Shown here one piece after another: positions 6,185-11,229 of a stretch of DNA of 11,229 nucleotides (positions are counted from its first letter, which is position 1; each line of letters begins with the position of its first letter). Where the stretch lies: the NCBI GenBank assembly GCA_020354275.1, contig CP070645.1, forward strand, positions 205,142-216,370, written 5' to 3'. The DNA comes from Dehalococcoidales bacterium. GTDB taxonomy: Bacteria; Chloroflexota; Dehalococcoidia; Dehalococcoidales; UBA2162. The notes below the pieces were generated by a model. That model did not search any database. It saw nothing but the letters and a program-made list of their open reading frames with translations, and had not been told where the DNA came from. A program made the position numbers and the translations under genes.

Positions 6185-7240
6185 ATGCTTTCTCCAAGAA
6201 CAGAAACAATACTAAAATCGATAGTCGGGAAATACATCACCAGGGCAACACCGGTGCCTTCGCAGAGTATCTCCAGCGATTCTGAGCTGGGGGTAAGTGC
6301 AGCTACCATCCGTAATGAGATGGCCTACCTGGAACAGGAAGGTTACATTACCCGCCCCCACACTTCTTCCGGCAGTGTTCCCTCCGATAAGGGTTACCGG
6401 TGTTATGTGGAGTCGCTCGGTGATGTCCATCTACCCCTGAACGAACAGCGGTTGATAAACCACCTGTTCCATCAGGTAGAGAAGGAACTTGATGAATGGA
6501 CGAACCTGGCTACCACGCTGATAGCACAGATGGTTCAGAATGCTGCCATAATCACCATACCCAAACCACCTGCCTGCCAGCTGAAGCATCTGGAACTGGT
6601 CGGCCTGCAGGACTTCCTGGCACTCATTATCCTGGTCCTCAGCGGCGCCCGTCTGAGGCAGCAGCTGATTGCTTTTGACCAGATTACATCCCAGGAAGAA
6701 CTGACCCCCATCGCTAACAGGTTAACCACTGCTTATGCCGGAATGACGGCAGCACAGATTCTGAAGCGAGACCAGGACTTAACCCCCTTCGAGCAGCAGG
6801 TAACCGGCTGCATTACCAGCGTAATGGAAGCTGAAGACGAAGAGGAGCACGAGGTGCATTACCTTGACGGTCTGCATTTCGTCCTTAACCAGCCTGAGTT
6901 CACCCATAACCAGCGATTGGCGTTAAACCTAATGGAGCTGATCGAGCAACGAAACCTGCTCAAGAGCATCAGACCGCCAGACCTATCGAGCGATGAGGTG
7001 CAGGTAATTATCGGCACCGAGAACCGCAGTGATGATATTCATGATTACAGCGTGGTTATCGCCAAATACGGCCTGCCGGAAGAGGCGGTTGGTACCATAG
7101 GCGTAATTGGGCCCACCCGGATGCCCTATGCCCGTACCATCGCTACCGTTAGCTATCTGGCCTCAATACTCAGTGAACTGGAAGCCAGGCTCTATGGGAA
7201 GGAAATACAGGCAAGAATGAAAAACGAAAGTACTAATTGA
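6185..7240 (+). CDS. hrcA: Heat-inducible transcription repressor HrcA
   Basis: HrcA is the dimeric repressor of class I heat-shock genes. It binds CIRCE operators and typically needs GroEL to stay active. The 351-residue product has a normal length. The N-terminal winged helix shows TIRNEMAYLEQEGYITRPHT (residues 41-60), then SSGSVPSDKGYRCYV, the recognition-helix and wing region of the family. Family members usually have Arg where this protein has Ser64 (SSGR to SSGS). The middle GAF-like dimerisation domain includes LELVGLQDFLALIILVLSGA. The C-terminal part has the family block IGTEN and VIGPTRMPYA. The ATG at 6185 is chosen over the GTG at 6173 because GGAGG lies 5 bases upstream of it. 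The gene ends in tandem in-frame stops (TGA TAA). As first gene behind the operator it is autoregulated. Confidence 0.95.
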   Translation: MLSPRTETILKSIVGKYITRATPVPSQSISSDSELGVSAATIRNEMAYLEQEGYITRPHTSSGSVPSDKGYRCYVESLGDVHLPLNEQRLINHLFHQVEKELDEWTNLATTLIAQMVQNAAIITIPKPPACQLKHLELVGLQDFLALIILVLSGARLRQQLIAFDQITSQEELTPIANRLTTAYAGMTAAQILKRDQDLTPFEQQVTGCITSVMEAEDEEEHEVHYLDGLHFVLNQPEFTHNQRLALNLMELIEQRNLLKSIRPPDLSSDEVQVIIGTENRSDDIHDYSVVIAKYGLPEEAVGTIGVIGPTRMPYARTIATVSYLASILSELEARLYGKEIQARMKNESTN

Positions 7241-7320
7241 TAAGGTTGAAGATCCGTTGGATAATAGGAATACCATTTACCTAAATCAGAAGGGAGTATA
7301 GGGGGGGAATAAAGCTAACA

Positions 7321-7881
7321 ATGATTCCACAGGAGCCAGAAGAATCAGGCAACGAAGCAGAAGTCAATGCTGATGAGGGAGACAGCGAGTCGTTACAGCA
7401 GTCTCTAACGGCAGAGAAGGAAAAGGCAGAAATATATCTGGCCAACTGGCAGAGGGCCCAGGCAGATTTCATCAACTTCAAGCGACGTACCGAGCAGGAA
7501 AAAGAGGAAATCAGACGGTCTGCTCAATCGGCAGTAGTACTCAACCTACTCTCTGTTCTTGATGATTTTGAAAGGGCGCTGGCTTTAATACCACCCGATT
7601 CCGAAAATATTGACTGGATAGAAGGCATCAGGCTTATTGAGCGTAAACTCAGGACAAGCCTTGAAGCACAGGGATTGTGCCCTATTCAGGCAGTAGGGGA
7701 ACCATTTGACCCCCACCAGCACGAAGCCATTAGACAGGCTAACGGCGAAGACGGTATAGTACTGGAAGAAGTGGAAAAGGGCTATAAGTTAAACGATAGA
7801 ATTCTACGGGCCACCAAGGTGGTGGTCGGCAATGGTAAAGAGACAGAACCAGAAGGAAGCAAATTTGAAAATAAGGGCTAG
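7321..7881 (+). CDS. grpE: GrpE, nucleotide-exchange factor of DnaK
   Basis: GrpE is a cytoplasmic homodimer that opens the DnaK nucleotide cleft, releasing ADP and substrate. The 186-residue product has the typical order. An acidic, disordered N-terminus (about 1-25) is followed by a long coiled-coil helix (about 25-75) including the conserved ADFINFKRRTEQE stretch. Next come the four-helix-bundle region with LLSVLDDFERAL (76-87) and the C-terminal beta-wing with GEPFDPHQHEA (126-136) and GYKLNDRILRATKVVV (154-169). The ATG at 7321 is the first plausible start after an in-frame TAA at 7282. The only clear Shine-Dalgarno candidates are the run of seven Gs at 7301-7307, about 13 bases from the ATG and thus further than usual, and an AGGGAG just before it. 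It lies 80 bases after hrcA and 48 bases before dnaK. Confidence 0.95.
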   Translation: MIPQEPEESGNEAEVNADEGDSESLQQSLTAEKEKAEIYLANWQRAQADFINFKRRTEQEKEEIRRSAQSAVVLNLLSVLDDFERALALIPPDSENIDWIEGIRLIERKLRTSLEAQGLCPIQAVGEPFDPHQHEAIRQANGEDGIVLEEVEKGYKLNDRILRATKVVVGNGKETEPEGSKFENKG

Positions 7882-7915
7882 GATGACGCAGGGGACATTT
7901 GAATTCCTGGCATCT

Positions 7916-7922
7916 AGGAGGA
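7916..7922 (+). promoter_or_regulatory. dnaK: Strong ribosome binding site of dnaK
   Basis: AGGAGGA lies 7 bases before the dnaK ATG and is the best Shine-Dalgarno match of the operon. This fits the high DnaK output expected relative to GrpE and DnaJ. Confidence 0.85.
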
Positions 7923-7929
7923 ACAAATT

Positions 7930-9828
7930 ATGGCAAAAGTAATCGGCATAGATTTAGGTACCACCTTTTCTGCCGTTGCAGTAATGGAGGGAGGCGAACC
8001 GACCGTCATCCCTAATGCTGAGGGCGGACGTATTACTCCATCTATTGTTGCTGTAAATAAGGCTGGTGAGCGTCTGGTCGGGCAGATAGCCAAACGCCAG
8101 GCAATAACCAATCCGGAAAACACCATTTTCAGCATCAAACGCCTGATGGGCCGCAAATTCGATGAGCCTTCTACGGAATACGATAAGAAGCTCCTGCCCT
8201 ATAAGATCAGCAAGGCGGCCAATAATGACGCCAATGTAGTAATGGGTGACAAAGAATATAGCCCCGCAGAAATCTCGGCCATGATATTACAGAAGCTCAA
8301 GACTGATGCCGAGGCCTACCTTGGTGAGAAGGTAACGGAGGCGGTAATCACCGTACCCGCTTATTTCAATGACAGTCAGCGGCAGGCCACCAAGGATGCC
8401 GGGAAAATTGCCGGGCTTGATGTACTTCGAATAGTTAACGAACCCACGGCTGCCTCACTGGCTTACGGACTGGATAAAAAGGCCGATGAGACTATCGCCG
8501 TCTATGACCTCGGTGGCGGGACTTTTGACATTTCCATCCTTGAGCTGGGTGAAGGTACCTTCCAGGTCAAATCGACCAACGGGGATACCCACCTTGGTGG
8601 TGATGATTTTGACCAGAGAATAATGGACTGGCTCTGTGATGAATTCAAACAAGACCAGGGGATAGACCTCAGGCAGGATAAAATGGCTCTGCAGCGGATT
8701 AAGGAAGCTGCGGAAAAAGCGAAGTGCGAGCTCTCCACGGTTCAGCAGGCGGAGATAAACCTTCCTTTCATAACCGCCGATGCCAGCGGTCCCAAGCACC
8801 TAAATTTCACGCTGAGCCGGTCAAAGCTCGAGCAGCTGATAATGGACCTGGTGGAGAAGACCCTTGACCCCTGCCGCCAAGCCCTTGACGATGCCGGCAA
8901 GACCCAGTCACAGGTTGATGAGGTAGTGCTGGTTGGAGGGCAGACCAGAACCCCACTGGTCCAGGAAAAGGTAAAGCAGTTTTTCGGCAAGGAACCCCAC
9001 AAGGGGGTCAATCCCGATGAAGTAGTCGCCATCGGGGCCGCCATCCAGGCAGGGGTTCTGAAAGGTGAGGTCAAGGATGTGCTGCTACTCGATGTCACCC
9101 CCCTCACACTGGGCATAGAGACACTGGGTAGTGTGGCCACCTCTCTTATTCCCCGCAACACCACCATTCCTACCTCCAAGAGCCAGGTTTTTACCACTGC
9201 CGCTGATAACCAGCCCACCGTTGAAATTCACGTTTTGCAGGGAGAAAGACCGATGGCCGCTGACAACCGGACTCTGGGGCGGTTTATACTCGATGGCATC
9301 CTCCCGGCACCGAGGGGGGTACCTCAGATAGAGGTAAGCTTCGACATTGACGCCAACGGCATACTCAGCGTCAAGGCTCAGGACAAGGGCACCGGTAAGG
9401 AGCAGAAAATTACCATCACCGCATCCAGCGGTCTTTCTAAAGAAGAAGTGGAACGTATGCAGCAGGACGCGGAGCAGCACGCCGCTGAGGACGCCAAGCA
9501 CCGCGAGGATGTGGAAACACGTAACACCGCCGATACCCTGGCCTATACCGCCGAGAAAACACTGCGAGAACAGAAAGATAAAATCCCATCAGATTTGAAT
9601 CAAGAGGTAGAGAACAAGGTTCAGGCGGTACGATCGGCCTTACAGGGGACAGACATAGAAGCAGTACGCCAGGCAACCCGGGAGCTGAACGAAGCAATGC
9701 AGAAGGTTGGTGCTGCCGTCTACCAGCAGCCACCGCCTCCCGGAGGCGAGTCAGCGCCCGGCGAAGAGGAGCCGCCGCCGGATAAAGAGGACGAGGGCAC
9801 CGTAGAGGGAGAGTTCCGCGAGGTTTAA
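7930..9828 (+). CDS. dnaK: Hsp70 chaperone DnaK
   Basis: DnaK is the ATP-driven chaperone that binds exposed hydrophobic segments of unfolded proteins in the cytoplasm. The 632-residue protein is full length. The nucleotide-binding domain has phosphate-1 motif IGIDLGTTFSAV (5-16), VPAYFNDSQRQATKDAG (142-158), IVNEPTAASLAYG (168-180), phosphate-2 motif YDLGGGTFD (192-200) and VVLVGGQTRTP (332-342). The interdomain linker DVLLLDVTPL (383-392) leads into the substrate-binding domain, including IEVSFDIDANGILSV (467-481), and a helical lid. The tail is disordered, rich in Pro, Gly and Glu, and ends VEGEFREV, a variant of the acidic DnaK C-terminus. The Thr following GGQ, where many DnaKs have GGMTRMP, is ordinary variation. 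The start is set by AGGAGGA upstream. DnaJ follows after 10 bases, so the two are probably translationally linked. Confidence 0.98.
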   Translation: MAKVIGIDLGTTFSAVAVMEGGEPTVIPNAEGGRITPSIVAVNKAGERLVGQIAKRQAITNPENTIFSIKRLMGRKFDEPSTEYDKKLLPYKISKAANNDANVVMGDKEYSPAEISAMILQKLKTDAEAYLGEKVTEAVITVPAYFNDSQRQATKDAGKIAGLDVLRIVNEPTAASLAYGLDKKADETIAVYDLGGGTFDISILELGEGTFQVKSTNGDTHLGGDDFDQRIMDWLCDEFKQDQGIDLRQDKMALQRIKEAAEKAKCELSTVQQAEINLPFITADASGPKHLNFTLSRSKLEQLIMDLVEKTLDPCRQALDDAGKTQSQVDEVVLVGGQTRTPLVQEKVKQFFGKEPHKGVNPDEVVAIGAAIQAGVLKGEVKDVLLLDVTPLTLGIETLGSVATSLIPRNTTIPTSKSQVFTTAADNQPTVEIHVLQGERPMAADNRTLGRFILDGILPAPRGVPQIEVSFDIDANGILSVKAQDKGTGKEQKITITASSGLSKEEVERMQQDAEQHAAEDAKHREDVETRNTADTLAYTAEKTLREQKDKIPSDLNQEVENKVQAVRSALQGTDIEAVRQATRELNEAMQKVGAAVYQQPPPPGGESAPGEEEPPPDKEDEGTVEGEFREV

Positions 9829-9838
9829 AAGATAGAAT

Positions 9839-10912
9839 ATGCCGGAGAAACGTGACTATTATGAAGTCCTCGGTATCAACCAGAACGCTTCCGAGGAAAA
9901 AATAAAGGCCGCCTTCCGTAAACTAGCCTTTAAGTACCACCCCGACCACAACAATAACGACGGTGCTGAGGCAAAGTTCAAGGAGATTAACGAGGCCTAC
10001 GAAGTCCTCTCCAACCCCGAGAAAAGGGCTACTTACGACCGCTTCGGGCACAGCGGTAGCGATAGATACTTCGGGCAGGGCTTTGAGGGATTTAACTTCA
10101 CCGGCTTTGGTGACATTTTTGATGCTTTCTTCGGCGGGGCGACGACAACCGCCCGCCAGGCACCACGTCGTGGCGCTGACCTTCAATATTCAACCACCAT
10201 CACCTTTGAAGAAGCAGCCTTCGGCGTTGACAAGGAGATAAACATAACGCGTACCGAACAGTGCTCGGTGTGCCGGGGTAACGGTTGCCAGCCAAATACC
10301 AAGCCCGACCGGTGCCCCAGCTGTAACGGGAGCGGGCAAGTTCACCGTATGCAACAAAGTATCTTTGGCCGTTTCACCAACATTACCACCTGCTCGCAAT
10401 GCCACGGGGAAGGTAAAATCATCAATGACCCCTGCCATCAATGCCGGGGTACGGGGAGAGAGAAGCAGCAACGCAGCATCCTGGTTAAAATCCCGGCCGG
10501 TGTTGAGGACGGCTCCCGTATACGCCTCAGCAGTGAAGGCGACACTGGCACCAGAGGAGGTTCGCCCGGCAATCTCTATGTAAACCTGTCTGTCAGGGAA
10601 CATGAATTCCTTAAGCGGGATGGTGACGATATCCTTTATGAACTGCCCATCAATTTTACCAAAGTGAGCCTGGGTACCGATGTGGATGTGCCCACCCTGG
10701 AAGGCGACGTTAAGCTCAAGATACCGGCCGGCAGCCAGACAGGGCAGGTCTTCCGGTTGAAAAATAAGGGTATTCCTCATCTCCAGGGCCGGGGGCGTGG
10801 CGACCAGTTTGTTAAACTGCTAGTGGTTACGCCCGACTCGCTTACCAAAAAGCAACGCCAGTTACTTGAGGAACTCGACGAGAGCCTAAGACCACCCAGA
10901 AGAGAAAAGTAA
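9839..10912 (+). CDS. dnaJ: DnaJ (Hsp40) co-chaperone
   Basis: DnaJ delivers unfolded proteins to DnaK and stimulates its ATPase. The 357-residue product is a type I (class A) Hsp40. Its J domain (about 5-70) has the HPD triad at 34-36, followed by a short Gly/Phe-rich segment (about 71-100, with FGQGFEGFNFTGFGDIF). The zinc-binding domain has four complete CxxCxGxG repeats at 142-149, 159-166, 185-192 and 199-206. The two C-terminal beta domains carry substrate-binding and dimerisation regions. It is somewhat shorter than the roughly 375 residues common in the family, mostly through a compact Gly/Phe region and C-terminus. Only GAGG at 9820-9823, inside the dnaK end and 15 bases from the ATG, resembles a ribosome binding site, so coupling to dnaK translation is likely. 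No clear terminator follows it. Confidence 0.97.
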   Translation: MPEKRDYYEVLGINQNASEEKIKAAFRKLAFKYHPDHNNNDGAEAKFKEINEAYEVLSNPEKRATYDRFGHSGSDRYFGQGFEGFNFTGFGDIFDAFFGGATTTARQAPRRGADLQYSTTITFEEAAFGVDKEINITRTEQCSVCRGNGCQPNTKPDRCPSCNGSGQVHRMQQSIFGRFTNITTCSQCHGEGKIINDPCHQCRGTGREKQQRSILVKIPAGVEDGSRIRLSSEGDTGTRGGSPGNLYVNLSVREHEFLKRDGDDILYELPINFTKVSLGTDVDVPTLEGDVKLKIPAGSQTGQVFRLKNKGIPHLQGRGRGDQFVKLLVVTPDSLTKKQRQLLEELDESLRPPRREK

Positions 10913-10959
10913 TAGTACTGGCACGCTAAGAATAATATTCGGTAAGTACAAGGCAGGAT

Positions 10960-11229
10960 TCAGGAACCCCTTCGAGACCTGAGAAAAGAGAACAACCGCC
11001 ACTTCCGGCCGGAAAGCTCGTGAGCCGCCCCACCCATCATTAACTCAACGGCTGTCTGGTGAACATCAGCCCCATCATAAAGAACCCGGTAAATCGCTTC
11101 GGTAATAGGCATGGCCAGCCCCATCTCCCGGGCCAGATTCCAGACAACAAGAGTGGTAGTCACCCCCTCAGCCACACCGGTCATTGACCCCGTTATTTCT
11201 TCCAGCGGACGCCCCTTGGCCAGTTCTTC
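10960..11229 (-). CDS. gpsA: NAD(P)H-dependent glycerol-3-phosphate dehydrogenase GpsA, C-terminal part (partial)
   Basis: The minus-strand frame is open from the right window edge to a TGA at 10962-10960, giving 89 visible residues. The Met at 11184 is internal, not the start. The sequence matches the C-terminal helical domain of GpsA, with the conserved run TGVAEGVTTT, then NLAREMGLAMPITEAIYRVLYDG and a final VELMMGGAAHEL. GpsA reduces dihydroxyacetone phosphate to sn-glycerol 3-phosphate, the backbone of ester-linked bacterial phospholipids. After the usual family end the protein has about 17 extra residues, rich in Arg/Lys and Ser (SGRKWRLFSFLRSRRGS). The gene is convergent with dnaJ, with 47 bases between the stops. 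The catalytic N-terminal Rossmann domain lies outside the window, so integrity cannot be judged. Confidence 0.88.
   Translation of the reverse strand, partial: EELAKGRPLEEITGSMTGVAEGVTTTLVVWNLAREMGLAMPITEAIYRVLYDGADVHQTAVELMMGGAAHELSGRKWRLFSFLRSRRGS

Noticed and set aside
8455..9733. Long minus-strand reading frames opposite dnaK
   Set aside because: They lie wholly inside a fully conserved dnaK, have no ribosome binding sites that I can see and no recognisable protein motifs. They are codon shadows.
9734..9748. GC-rich palindrome CGCCTCC-C-GGAGGCG in the dnaK 3' end
   Set aside because: It lies in the Pro/Gly-rich coding tail, where CC/GG-rich codons make such symmetry likely. A hairpin would have only a 5-bp stem and no terminator features.
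10190..10780. 196-codon minus-strand frame opposite dnaJ
   Set aside because: It overlaps the zinc-finger and C-terminal domains of an intact dnaJ and shows no motif of its own.
10913..10959. Terminator between dnaJ and gpsA
   Set aside because: The gap contains only short AT-rich symmetry (GAATA-A-TATTC) that cannot form a stable hairpin, and no T-tract follows.

Overview
The window looks like part of a chromosome from a Dehalococcoidia-like member of the Chloroflexota. This is an inference from three things: a large BNR/Asp-box surface protein with a C-terminal membrane anchor of the kind proposed as S-layer material in Dehalococcoides, its position near an hrcA-grpE-dnaK-dnaJ cluster, and the Chloroflexota-like flavour of the proteins. 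No rRNA, tRNA, mobile element, prophage or CRISPR array was seen. Genes are densely packed and no gene-free stretch exceeds 300 bases.

Layout. Bases 1-2468 (+) hold the C-terminal 821 residues of a secreted or surface beta-propeller protein with two Fn3-like domains and a C-terminal transmembrane helix. The true start lies left of the window. Bases 2642-3961 and 4053-5378 (+) are two tandem paralogous MFS transporters of the oxalate/formate-antiporter (OFA, monocarboxylate) type, each with its own plausible sigma-70-type promoter. Bases 5421-6053 (-) are a metallo-beta-lactamase-fold hydrolase, convergent with the second transporter. It is divergent from the heat-shock operon hrcA (6185-7240), grpE (7321-7881), dnaK (7930-9828) and dnaJ (9839-10912), all +. 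Bases 10960-11229 (-) are the C-terminal part of gpsA (glycerol-3-phosphate dehydrogenase), cut by the right edge and convergent with dnaJ.

How the genes work together. HrcA is the repressor of the cluster. DnaK, its co-chaperone DnaJ and its nucleotide-exchange factor GrpE form one complete Hsp70 machine. A perfect 9-9-9 inverted repeat sits between the hrcA promoter and its ribosome binding site, exactly where a CIRCE operator belongs. It reads TTAGCAGTC-N9-GACTGCTAA instead of the consensus TTAGCACTC-N9-GAGTGCTAA. The same swap occurs in both arms, so symmetry is kept. This is the most informative regulatory signal in the window.

I found no clearly undescribed multi-gene system. The points most worth a second look are the altered CIRCE operator with a possibly matching change in the HrcA winged helix, the S-layer-like surface protein, the duplicated transporters with long identical DNA tracts, and a probable leaderless promoter for the hydrolase.
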